This document shows, piece after piece, positions 6,650-13,184 of a DNA stretch of 16,811 nt; position 1 is the stretch's first letter; each line of letters starts with the position of its first letter. Origin of the DNA: an uncultured Clostridium sp. (lineage in GTDB: Bacteria > Bacillota > Clostridia > UBA1212 > UBA1255); NCBI GenBank assembly GCA_900555605.1, contig USLW01000012.1, forward strand, positions 1 through 16,811, given 5' to 3'. Below the pieces are notes generated by a model. It was not told where the DNA came from, made no database searches, and was given only the letters and a program-made list of their open reading frames with translations. A program made the position numbers and the translations under genes.

Positions 6650-7990
6650 ATGAAATTAAAAGTCTATTTGATTTGTATGCTGACGGTTTTTCTGATTTTC
6701 GGGATTGCCGGCTGCGGCGGGCGTTCGGATTCCGATTATAAACCGGAACCAACTGCAACAAAGGATGGTGAGCATGTGAAAAATGAAGTTGTATATCAAA
6801 AGGCACCTGTACTGACAGGCGACAGTGCCGTTTATAACATTATGGATTTCGGTGCGGCCGGAAACGGCAGAATTGACGATACGCAGGCGATACGGGAGGC
6901 AATTGCCTATGCAGCTGCGGCAGGCGGCGGCACGATTTATTTTCCAGAAGGAAAATATAAGGTCAATGAACCAATTCGAATCGCCGCAGAGGGCGCCGGG
7001 ACGATTACGCTGGCCGGGGATCCCAACCGTATGCGGGAGACGGTCATTCAGTCCGGCCCTGTGGTGGGAGGAGATTTGTTCGTTATTGAAAGACCGGATG
7101 TGCATATCTCATATTTATCTTTAAAAAATAATGCATCGGAAGGTTCTGTCCTGGAGCTTGCTTCTGAAAGAAGTGTCATAACGGAGTGTACATTTCTTCA
7201 GGGAAATCAAAAGAATCGGGATACTGCCGTTGTGGTCAGCGGCTCTGATAATTATATCGGGAGCTGCTATTTCGGTCCGGGAACGACAAACGGCTATATT
7301 GTGCGCTTTACAAAAAAAACAGGCAGAGAAATGAAATGCAATACGCTTGCAGATTCCTATTTCGGCGGAAATCTTCCGCATTCTGTGCTGATTGACAGTG
7401 AAGATTCCGGAAGCTGTCCGCGGGAAATCCATATTTTGCGGAACGTATTCTTATTTCCTGCTCCGGGTCAGGTCTATATTAAGGCTGTGGACGGGTGCGT
7501 GATCCAAAACAATATGCTGGATGCCGCTACAACAGCAATTCTTTTGAATCCGGATGAGAACGGCATTCAAAATGTGGACATTCGTTATAATTATATGGGA
7601 TCGAAAAATAAGGATATTACCGGCTATGAAGAACGGACGGATATGCCGGGGGGCGTTGTGACTGATGTTTCCGGGGGAGGCACAATCACCGGGGTTACGA
7701 TTACGGATAACTATTTTTGGGGTTATTACGGAGTCCGCATTACATCCTCGAAATTTACGGATTTTTCTATCATAAATAATTATTTTGTGGAAAGCAATGG
7801 CGCATCTATTTATATTACCGATTCCGTGCGGAACACCATTGAAGGAAATATCGTGTACTGCGGCAGTGAAGCTCTATATTCCGTGTTTATCGGCGCTTTA
7901 GATGAGGAGACGGTACTGCGGTACAATGTGATCAGCGGCGCATGCTGGATCCCAAATGCAGAGAAATATCAGCAGGATAACTTTTTCTGA
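6650..7990 (+). CDS. Secreted lipoprotein with right-handed beta-helix (pectate lyase/epimerase superfamily) domain
   Basis: A 446-residue lipoprotein. Residues 1-21 are a signal peptide ending in the lipobox IAGC with C22 as the lipidated cysteine, so it should sit on the outer face of the membrane. After a polar linker the beta-helix domain starts near residue 60 with NIMDFGAAGNGRIDDTQAI and then GGGTIYFPEGKYKV, the N-terminal signature of the Pect-lyase_RHGA_epim type. Repeats of the N-x-F/N-x-I kind follow (for example ITDNYFWGYYGVRI, IINNYFVESNGASI, NTIEGNIVYCGS). The family includes polysaccharide lyases, GH28/GH55-like hydrolases and epimerases; active-site residues cannot be assigned by eye. 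A strong AAGGAGG precedes the start. It is the first of three lipoprotein genes in a row divergent from an AraC regulator. Confidence 0.88.
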   Translation: MKLKVYLICMLTVFLIFGIAGCGGRSDSDYKPEPTATKDGEHVKNEVVYQKAPVLTGDSAVYNIMDFGAAGNGRIDDTQAIREAIAYAAAAGGGTIYFPEGKYKVNEPIRIAAEGAGTITLAGDPNRMRETVIQSGPVVGGDLFVIERPDVHISYLSLKNNASEGSVLELASERSVITECTFLQGNQKNRDTAVVVSGSDNYIGSCYFGPGTTNGYIVRFTKKTGREMKCNTLADSYFGGNLPHSVLIDSEDSGSCPREIHILRNVFLFPAPGQVYIKAVDGCVIQNNMLDAATTAILLNPDENGIQNVDIRYNYMGSKNKDITGYEERTDMPGGVVTDVSGGGTITGVTITDNYFWGYYGVRITSSKFTDFSIINNYFVESNGASIYITDSVRNTIEGNIVYCGSEALYSVFIGALDEETVLRYNVISGACWIPNAEKYQQDNFF

Positions 7991-8032
7991 TAGGACGGCT
8001 TCGATCGGCTGAAAAGAGGAGGTTTATTGCAT

Positions 8033-9385
8033 ATGAAAATGAAAATATTCTTCAGCGGCGCTGCAGGGCGCTGCGTTAAAATCGGGCTTCTGAGTATCCT
8101 CGTTTTATTGCCTGTGCTGCTGTGCGGTTGTACGGGACTTTCCGCCGCAGGATATGCGGAGGCAGCTGAAGCGGCGCATACGCAGCCTGCGGCGGCTTTG
8201 AACAATCAAATGAATGAAGGTGATGAAATGCAAAATAGTGAGACCGCACGAATTGACAAAGTTCTATTATCAGAAATAGAGAGTGCTTATATGAATGTAA
8301 AAGATTACGGTGCGGCAGGAGACGGCAGCACAGATGATACCGCCGCCGTGCGTAAGGCGATGGAAGCTGCCTATGCGAAAAACGCAACCGTCTATTTTCC
8401 ATCCGGCAGCTATTTGATCTCCGAAACGATTCAGGTGCCGAAAAACGATGCACGGGTGCTGGTACTAAAAGGAGATGGAGATTCGACCATTATCGGTGCG
8501 GAAACATTGGCAGATGATATGTTCCGCGTTTTCATGAAATATAATTTTCAGATGATAGATCTGCGGATAGAGCACCGCGGAACCTGCGGGAGCCTTGTAT
8601 CTGCCGTATATCTGAGGGCGTTCAACTGCACGTTCATATCAGGAAGAGAGAATCCGTCAAACGCAGTCACGTTCCACGGCTCTGACAGTAAAATTGACGG
8701 CTGTACATTTGCGGTTTCCAATCCAGAGGCATATGCAGTTTATTATTCTATGCTGGAACAGGAAATTTCCATTAACGATTATATCGTAGATAACCATTTC
8801 ACAGGAACGGGCCGGGGCATTCTGGTAGGCGACGGCAGATATACGTCTTCCGGCCGGAGCGAGGGCCTGAAGATTAACGGAAATATTTTTGAAAATACGG
8901 GTGACAGCCAGATTGTGATCCAGGAGATTCTGCATGTGGATATTGCAGGAAATAAAATGTCCGGCAGCAGTGCAAGCGCCATCGTACTGCGCAGCGCAGG
9001 GCATGGCCCTGACGGAATTTTTATCAACCGGAATGAGATTACGGCTGCTTTTTCCTGTATCCGGACAGAGGGCGCTCCGGAGGCATATATCTCCATGGTA
9101 TCGGTAAGCGATAATCAGCTTACCGGCGGCCGGTACGGCTTTTATGATACGATTGGCGTCAATAAGGGCTTTATGCGTGATAACCTGTTTGAAGGACAGT
9201 CTGAGGCAGGCGTTTATCTGGAAGAGACAAAGAATATGCTGATTCTATCTAATACATTTGTTGTTTCAGAGCGCGCGCTGTCTCTCGATGTGTCCGGCAG
9301 CGGATATACGGTCATTGCGGAAAATGCACTCGGCAGAAACAACAAAATTGCGCTGACCGGTGCATGTATTGTACAGGAAACTTAA
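8033..9385 (+). CDS. Second secreted lipoprotein with right-handed beta-helix domain
   Basis: A 450-residue paralogue of the preceding protein. A long hydrophobic signal ends in LLCGC with C33 the likely lipidation site; the -2 position is an unusual cysteine. The beta-helix begins near residue 85 with MNVKDYGAAGDGSTDDTAAV and NATVYFPSGSYLI, closely parallel to the upstream gene, followed by repeated turns such as INGNIFENTGDSQIVI, INRNEITAAFSCI and VSDNQLTGGRYGFYD. Sequence outside the N-terminal signature has diverged, so this is an old duplication or a paired recruitment. I chose ATG 8033, ten bases after AGAGGAGG; TTG 8027 is an in-frame alternative. It follows the first gene after 42 bases without a visible promoter, so the genes are probably cotranscribed. 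The polysaccharide it contacts is unknown. Confidence 0.87.
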   Translation: MKMKIFFSGAAGRCVKIGLLSILVLLPVLLCGCTGLSAAGYAEAAEAAHTQPAAALNNQMNEGDEMQNSETARIDKVLLSEIESAYMNVKDYGAAGDGSTDDTAAVRKAMEAAYAKNATVYFPSGSYLISETIQVPKNDARVLVLKGDGDSTIIGAETLADDMFRVFMKYNFQMIDLRIEHRGTCGSLVSAVYLRAFNCTFISGRENPSNAVTFHGSDSKIDGCTFAVSNPEAYAVYYSMLEQEISINDYIVDNHFTGTGRGILVGDGRYTSSGRSEGLKINGNIFENTGDSQIVIQEILHVDIAGNKMSGSSASAIVLRSAGHGPDGIFINRNEITAAFSCIRTEGAPEAYISMVSVSDNQLTGGRYGFYDTIGVNKGFMRDNLFEGQSEAGVYLEETKNMLILSNTFVVSERALSLDVSGSGYTVIAENALGRNNKIALTGACIVQET

Positions 9386-9405
9386 AATAAACGGAGGCTC
9401 AAATC

Positions 9406-10128
9406 ATGAAAAAGAAAATTTTTAGTACTTTATTTTGTACCTGTATTGTTGCGGCACTGCTCCTTGCGGCAAGCGCCTGTGCAGGAGATACAGGAAATGT
9501 CCAGACAACGCCTGCTGCTGTGGTCCCTACACAGACGCCCGTTCCTACTTCTCCTGTGCAGCCAACAGAGGTTCCCACGGAGGTTCCCACGCAGATGCCG
9601 ACAGAAGTGCCTACCCCGGCGCCGACTCCGAAAATTGAAATTATTTCGGAAGAGTCTGTTACCGTCCAATTTTTCAATGAAACGGCGGTTGCAATAAAAA
9701 AACCGCAAATGCTTACAGAATCGATTGCAATTCAGTTCTATGCTACCGCGCCGTTTGATTCTTTGCAGCTGACCTGTCCGAGCTGGTCCGATGCAGTCGG
9801 AACTCTGATATTCGACTTATACAAATGGGAAGGCAGCTACCGCCATATGTTTACCAATACGGCGGCGACACAGGAGTTTGCGAATTATCCTGATAACAAC
9901 GAGAATGTTATGACATTTTCAGAGCTGCCTGCGGGAGAGTATGTGCTGTACCTTACGTCGCCGGATCCGAGTGAAGCGGTAGGATGCTATCTTGCTGACG
10001 AGCCGTATGAGGGGATTGCCATCTATCTGGACGACGTATTCCAGGAAGGGCAATCTGTTACTTATTTCAGCGTGCATTATACAAAGACCCCGGATATTCA
10101 GCAGGGCGCCGTGCACCCGGAGGGCTGA
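9406..10128 (+). CDS. Lipoprotein with Pro/Thr-rich linker and a C-terminal beta-rich domain of unknown role
   Basis: A 240-residue lipoprotein. The signal peptide ends in AASAC with C25 as the predicted lipid anchor. Residues about 33-75 are a Pro/Thr/Val-rich linker with EVPT-type four-residue repeats, a typical wall-spanning or glycosylated spacer. The C-terminal domain (about 80-230) is rich in aromatic and beta-forming residues, with LTCPSWSDAVGTLIFDLYKW, FANYPDNNENVMTFSELPAG and EYVLYLTSP. It looks like a jelly-roll domain and recalls modules attached to surface glycosidases in Lachnospiraceae, so sugar binding is possible; I cannot name the family. It follows the second beta-helix gene after 20 bases with a GGAGG site, and the operon terminator lies just downstream. 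Confidence 0.82.
   Translation: MKKKIFSTLFCTCIVAALLLAASACAGDTGNVQTTPAAVVPTQTPVPTSPVQPTEVPTEVPTQMPTEVPTPAPTPKIEIISEESVTVQFFNETAVAIKKPQMLTESIAIQFYATAPFDSLQLTCPSWSDAVGTLIFDLYKWEGSYRHMFTNTAATQEFANYPDNNENVMTFSELPAGEYVLYLTSPDPSEAVGCYLADEPYEGIAIYLDDVFQEGQSVTYFSVHYTKTPDIQQGAVHPEG
9568..9627 (+). repeat. 12-bp tandem repeats coding the EVPT linker
   Basis: Five 12-base units code EVPT, EVPT, QMPT, EVPT and PAPT. The first two (9568-9579 and 9580-9591) are identical in DNA, so copy number could vary by slippage without shifting the frame. Confidence 0.75.
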
Positions 10129-10151
10129 CTGCGGCAAGCAGTGCGCAAAAG

Positions 10152-10191
10152 AAAAGCTGCCTGAAAACATTTCTGCTTTCAGGCAGCTTTT
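10152..10191. terminator. Strong bidirectional intrinsic terminator
   Basis: AAAAGCTGCCTGAAA (10152-10166) pairs perfectly with TTTCAGGCAGCTTTT (10177-10191) around a 10-base loop. T-runs follow the stem in both directions, so it can end the lipoprotein operon and the converging gene at 10229-10615. Confidence 0.93.
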
Positions 10192-10228
10192 ATAATAAAA
10201 CATTTGAAACAGTTCCTGTAAAAACGGA

Positions 10229-10615
10229 TCAGTGCCGTGTTTTGACCTTACGGTTCAGGTAAGCAAATACAATTGCAATCGTTAGATAGATTGTAACCCG
10301 AACAAAGGCATCCGCCAAAGCACTATAGAAATAAAGAAATGCATTTTTTATCGCGTCTGTTGCGGAAATGATTGCCGTAATAAGCCCCATTAAGAGCGCA
10401 AAAGCCGCCACACAGAAAAAGATGATGGAAAATAACTTCAATACGCTTTCCAATGTGCTTCCGGATTTACCGTAAAGACGATCCAGCAGAGAGGGCTGAA
10501 CCTGGTAAGGATACTGCTGCTGTTGGTATGGCTGCTGCTGATATGCATTCTGCTGATACGCGTTCTGCTGATACGTATTTTGCTGATAGGATTGTTGGCT
10601 GTTATCATTATCCAT
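10229..10615 (-). CDS. Small Gln/Tyr-rich membrane protein of unknown function
   Basis: A 128-residue protein in two parts. Residues about 5-45 are low complexity with YQQNA/YQQNT/YQQQP pentads and nearly no charge, predicted to be disordered and soluble. Residues about 66-95 and 100-122 are two hydrophobic membrane segments (LFSIIFFCVAAFALLMGLI and VRVTIYLTIAIVFAYL), ending in a basic tail RKVKTRH. Small two-helix membrane proteins with Gln/Pro-rich cytoplasmic tails are common in Clostridia and usually unnamed. The start at 10615 is set by GGAGG nine bases upstream; a longer in-frame ATG at 10675 lies upstream of the promoter. The gene stands alone, with a perfect consensus promoter and a terminator shared with the converging operon, which suggests steady high expression. 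I do not recognise a function. Confidence 0.82.
   Translation of the reverse strand: MDNDNSQQSYQQNTYQQNAYQQNAYQQQPYQQQQYPYQVQPSLLDRLYGKSGSTLESVLKLFSIIFFCVAAFALLMGLITAIISATDAIKNAFLYFYSALADAFVRVTIYLTIAIVFAYLNRKVKTRH
10536..10595 (-). repeat. Four 15-bp tandem repeats coding YQQNx pentads
   Basis: TGCTGATA recurs exactly every 15 bases on the plus strand (10536, 10551, 10566, 10581). On the coding strand each unit codes Y-Q-Q-N plus one variable residue. The period keeps the frame, so length variation between strains would be tolerated. Confidence 0.85.
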
Positions 10616-10642
10616 TCTACAAAACCTCCAATTTTTTTCTGT

Positions 10643-10671
10643 ATTATATCGAATTGCCATCTTTTTGTCAA
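10643..10671 (-). promoter_or_regulatory. Perfect consensus sigma-A promoter of the Gln/Tyr-rich protein gene
   Basis: On the minus strand TTGACA (10671-10666) is followed after exactly 17 bases by TATAAT (10648-10643), all twelve consensus bases matching. Transcription should start near 10636, 21 bases before the ATG, with GGAGG between. Confidence 0.88.
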
Positions 10672-10745
10672 TCATATACAGGTTTATTTTCTCAGACTAT
10701 CAAAAATATTTTTCGAGGAGCCGTTAAAGCGGATTACATAAGCGG

Positions 10746-10773
10746 TTGTATTATTTTCACAATTCTATATAAT
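10746..10773 (+). promoter_or_regulatory. Promoter of the DarT-like protein gene
   Basis: TATAAT (10768-10773) is a perfect -10. The best -35 is TTGTAT (10746-10751) with a 16-base spacer, matching consensus only in TTG. The start would fall near 10780, inside a perfect palindrome. Confidence 0.55.
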
Positions 10774-10787
10774 GATATGCATATCAT
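10772..10787. promoter_or_regulatory. 16-bp perfect palindrome over the -10 and start site (candidate repressor operator)
   Basis: ATGATATGCATATCAT is perfectly self-complementary across 16 bases with no spacer. It overlaps the last two bases of the -10 (10768-10773) and the expected transcription start, where a bound dimer would block RNA polymerase. Confidence 0.55.
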
Positions 10788-10806
10788 GAAGTAAGAGGTG
10801 GCAGTG

Positions 10807-11742
10807 ATGGCGGAGTGGCTGACATATGATGTTTGTATTGTGAAAGCGCCGGACCGGGAGACGGCGCTGCGGGAATCCCTGCTATTGGCGGATATGGGAG
10901 TTGCAACGATTGTAACAGCGGACCAGGAGCCGCAGCCGTATTTTCGAAAAATCAATGCAGAAGATGAGATGCGTCATTATCCATTTCCGCTGTCTGCATA
11001 CCCGGATCTGCTGCCGTATGAGGCCGGACTGCTGCTGCGGCTGATCCGTTATGAAAGCGGATTCGGCAGAAAACTCTGCTTTTGGTTTGCCGACCCGAAG
11101 ACAGAGCAGGCCTTCCGCCATGTCCTTGAAAGACCGCAGGATTATCGGGATCCCGTGCTACCGGAGAAACTGCCGCAATGCAGGGACTGCTTCAGCGGGG
11201 GTTGCGATACGGAATTTGTTTATCATATTACGGATTTAGCGGAAGCAAAGCATATTTTTGAAACCGGTGAATTGCTGTCAGCTGTAAAAGCGCGGAATTT
11301 ACCGGGAGAGACGCTGATGAAGGAAGTAAGAAATACAGCGGGAGATCCGGCTGACTATTTCCGTTATGTCATGTTCTATTGGGGGAATTGTCCGGAGGGA
11401 GACCTGCTCGTTACGGCGCGTTCCATCGGAACTGTACCGGCGGCAGATCATCCGGCGTCAGCTTTTCATCTGGGCATCCGTTTTTATTTCCGTTATTCTG
11501 AATTGCAGATGCTGCCCGGAGCAGTATATGACGGATATCATCCGGTAAAAATAAAGGATAGCATAAATTTGACAGATTGCCTGTATCAGGGTATCGTACC
11601 GGACGGATACCGCATGGAATTGCTGGAGCATATTCCGGCGGAGGAGATGAAAAGCCGTATCCGATTTCTTGAGCATTCGGATTGTCTGACACTGTATGAC
11701 TGGAACAGAAAGGTCTGCGAGGCAGTCGGCGGAGAGGATTGA
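10807..11742 (+). CDS. Uncharacterised protein, possible DarT-like ADP-ribosyltransferase fold
   Basis: A 311-residue soluble protein I cannot name. The C-terminal half has FVYHITDLAEAKHIFETGEL (near 137-156), DYFRYVMFYW (183-192) and YQGIVPDGY (260-268). The order and spacing recall DarT/DUF4433 ADP-ribosyltransferases, with a YHIT-type NAD-binding strand, a DYVPFYF-like segment and a LVP-like C-terminal strand. The catalytic glutamate expected before the last segment is not obvious, so activity is doubtful. Residues 1-115 form a separate acidic region, and C125, C128 and C133 make a small cysteine cluster at the junction. I chose ATG 10807, five bases after AAGAGGTGG; GTG 10798 overlaps that site. 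No macrodomain antitoxin lies next door, so this is not a DarTG pair. It probably shares a transcript with the kinase that follows after 61 bases. Confidence 0.6.
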   Translation: MAEWLTYDVCIVKAPDRETALRESLLLADMGVATIVTADQEPQPYFRKINAEDEMRHYPFPLSAYPDLLPYEAGLLLRLIRYESGFGRKLCFWFADPKTEQAFRHVLERPQDYRDPVLPEKLPQCRDCFSGGCDTEFVYHITDLAEAKHIFETGELLSAVKARNLPGETLMKEVRNTAGDPADYFRYVMFYWGNCPEGDLLVTARSIGTVPAADHPASAFHLGIRFYFRYSELQMLPGAVYDGYHPVKIKDSINLTDCLYQGIVPDGYRMELLEHIPAEEMKSRIRFLEHSDCLTLYDWNRKVCEAVGGED

Positions 11743-11768
11743 AAATTTTTACCTATCAATATAAACAG

Positions 11769-11783
11769 CGCACACGATGTGCG
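11769..11783 (+). other. Small hairpin upstream of the kinase Shine-Dalgarno
   Basis: CGCACA (11769-11774) and TGTGCG (11778-11783) form a 6-bp GC-rich stem with a 3-base loop, ten bases before GGAGG at 11794-11798. No T-run follows, so it is not a terminator. Confidence 0.3.
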
Positions 11784-11803
11784 GCGCGGGGATGGAGGCC
11801 GGA

Positions 11804-12766
11804 ATGAAGTATCAAATATCAAATGTAAACAAATATATCCGGGAGGGTCGTTATGAAGAGCTGATTGAGATATCGGAAAGCAGAAGGCTTGTGCAGGTTG
11901 AGCAGCTTTATTATCTGATCCGAGCGGCTGATCAGGATTCCAAAAATCTTACTGACGCAGTCATGATTACAGGACCGTCGTCATCGGGAAAGACGACATT
12001 CTCCAATTTGATTGCGCAAAGGCTGTCTGAGGATGGCTATCATTGTACGGTGGTATCTATTGATGATTACTATTTGAATAAAGAGGAGATCCACAGAAGA
12101 CAAGCGGAGGCAGCCGGAAATAAAGGGCTTTCTGAAAGCGAATACGATTATGAGACGATTGAGGCCTTTGATGTCCCGTTTTTTCGCCGGCAGATGACGG
12201 AATATGCTGCCGGACTGCCGGTCACACTGCCTAAATTTGACTTTGGAAGCGGCAAAAGAATGATGGGAGATGTGCGTCTTGTCCCTACGGAGAAGGATAT
12301 GATTATTGTCGAGGGAATCCATGCGCTCAATCCGGTGCTTTGCGACGGGCTTGGCTTTCACAGGGCCTTTAAAGTCTATATCTGCCCTTTTGATACTTAT
12401 CTCTTCGATGGTACGGATAAGGTGCTTCTGCCGCAGCAGATTCGTTTTATGCGGCGGGCGGTAAGAGACCGGATCAAGAGAAACGCACCGCTGAAACGGA
12501 CCATGTCCATGTGGAAGAGCGTCCGAAACGGAGAAGAAAAATATATTAAGCCTGTTAAAAAGTTTGCAGATTTTTTCCTGAATACGTCGTTGGAATATGA
12601 GATCGCATTTTTGAAAAAGCGTATATTTGAAATGAAAGAGACACTTAATGCGTCAGAGCTGGAAGCGCTGGAAGAAATTCTGCCTCTGCGCGAGATGGAA
12701 CAGATCCTCGGCACAGAAGGCTTTTCAATTCCGGAGGACTCCATTTTTTCTGAATTCTATATTTAA
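11804..12766 (+). CDS. Uridine-kinase-like nucleoside kinase (PRK/P-loop family)
   Basis: A 320-residue P-loop kinase. The Walker A motif GPSSSGKTT is at residues 57-65, followed by VVSIDDYYLNKEEI, DYETIEAFDVPFF, LPKFDFGSGKR and IIVEGIHALNP, the pattern of uridine kinase/phosphoribulokinase-type enzymes that phosphorylate a nucleoside with ATP or GTP. The C-terminal third has RRAVRDRIKRNAPLKRTMSMW and EKYIKPVKKFADFFLNTSLEYE, as in the kinase part of larger clostridial nucleoside kinases. Those often carry an N-terminal ThrRS-related/TGS region and are about 550 residues; here only about 50 residues precede Walker A. I chose ATG 11804 because GGAGG lies five bases before it. The exact substrate, and a role in pyrimidine salvage, are inferred. 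Confidence 0.85.
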   Translation: MKYQISNVNKYIREGRYEELIEISESRRLVQVEQLYYLIRAADQDSKNLTDAVMITGPSSSGKTTFSNLIAQRLSEDGYHCTVVSIDDYYLNKEEIHRRQAEAAGNKGLSESEYDYETIEAFDVPFFRRQMTEYAAGLPVTLPKFDFGSGKRMMGDVRLVPTEKDMIIVEGIHALNPVLCDGLGFHRAFKVYICPFDTYLFDGTDKVLLPQQIRFMRRAVRDRIKRNAPLKRTMSMWKSVRNGEEKYIKPVKKFADFFLNTSLEYEIAFLKKRIFEMKETLNASELEALEEILPLREMEQILGTEGFSIPEDSIFSEFYI

Positions 12767-12773
12767 ACGCGGA

Positions 12774-12803
12774 GCCAAAGGAAATGTCGGCGTCCTTTCT
12801 GGC
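12774..12803 (+). terminator. Weak candidate terminator after the nucleoside kinase
   Basis: GCC plus AAAGGA (12774-12782) can pair with TCCTTT and GGC (12793-12798, 12801-12803) with a two-base bulge. No T-run follows, so it is only a possible terminator. Confidence 0.3.
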
Positions 12804-12821
12804 GGAACGGATAATTTTACC

Positions 12822-12850
12822 TTGACAGTTTCTGCAAATCCGGTTACTAT
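12822..12850 (+). promoter_or_regulatory. Sigma-A promoter of the HPr-like gene
   Basis: TTGACA (12822-12827) is followed after 17 bases by TACTAT (12845-12850). Transcription should start near 12857, about 73 bases before the ATG at 12930. Confidence 0.75.
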
Positions 12851-12855
12851 TAATA

Positions 12856-12873
12856 AAGCGCAAATATGCGCTT
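12856..12873 (+). other. Stem-loop at the expected 5' end of the HPr-like mRNA
   Basis: AAGCGCA (12856-12862) and TGCGCTT (12867-12873) form a perfect 7-bp stem with an AATA loop that would lie at +1. A second, weaker pairing (TTCGG near 12872 with CCGGAA near 12896) follows. The leader could be protected or regulated. Confidence 0.5.
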
Positions 12874-12929
12874 CGGTGCGGGCTGAATGGCCTTGCCGGA
12901 ACAGAATTGTGTGTTAAAGGGAGGATTTT

Positions 12930-13166
12930 ATGAAAACGTTAATGATTATGCTTAAATCAATTGATGATGTTAAGTTCTTTGTAAATGAAGTAAATAAGCT
13001 TTCATGTGATGTTGATCTGGCTACCGGACGGTATGTGGTGGATGCAAAATCGATTATGGGTATTTTTTCACTGGATTTAACGAAACCGATTCAAGTGGAT
13101 ATTCACTGTCAGAACGATTCCGACTGTGCGGCGTTTGTCCAGAATATTGCGAAGTTTCAGGTCTGA
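12930..13166 (+). CDS. HPr-like protein lacking the active-site histidine
   Basis: A 78-residue protein of HPr length and order. The segment VVDAKSIMGIFSLDL (36-50) matches the HPr helix carrying regulatory Ser46 (KSIMG; here S41). The N-terminal active loop that normally holds His15 (GxHARPA) is replaced by IDDVKFFVNEV with no histidine, so it cannot carry phosphate between PTS Enzyme I and Enzyme II. This parallels Bacillus Crh, which keeps the Ser46 site but lacks His15, and points to a regulatory role, although phosphorylation by HPr kinase here is unproven. A strong AGGGAGG precedes the ATG. It has its own promoter and leader, and mtaB follows after 18 bases, probably in the same transcript. 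Confidence 0.85.
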   Translation: MKTLMIMLKSIDDVKFFVNEVNKLSCDVDLATGRYVVDAKSIMGIFSLDLTKPIQVDIHCQNDSDCAAFVQNIAKFQV

Positions 13167-13184
13167 TCATTCTGACACGGGATT

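Noticed and set aside
9399..9677. Minus-strand frame with GTSVG repeats
   Set aside because: It is the antisense reading of the Pro/Thr repeat linker of the lipoprotein at 9406-10128; the repeats come from the coding strand.
10501..10600. Regular short repeats resembling a CRISPR or microsatellite array
   Set aside because: The 15-bp period codes YQQN pentads in frame and has no spacers, so it is a coding repeat.
10807..11742. DarTG-type toxin-antitoxin pair
   Set aside because: No macrodomain (DarG) gene is adjacent; the neighbours are a nucleoside kinase and a divergent membrane protein.
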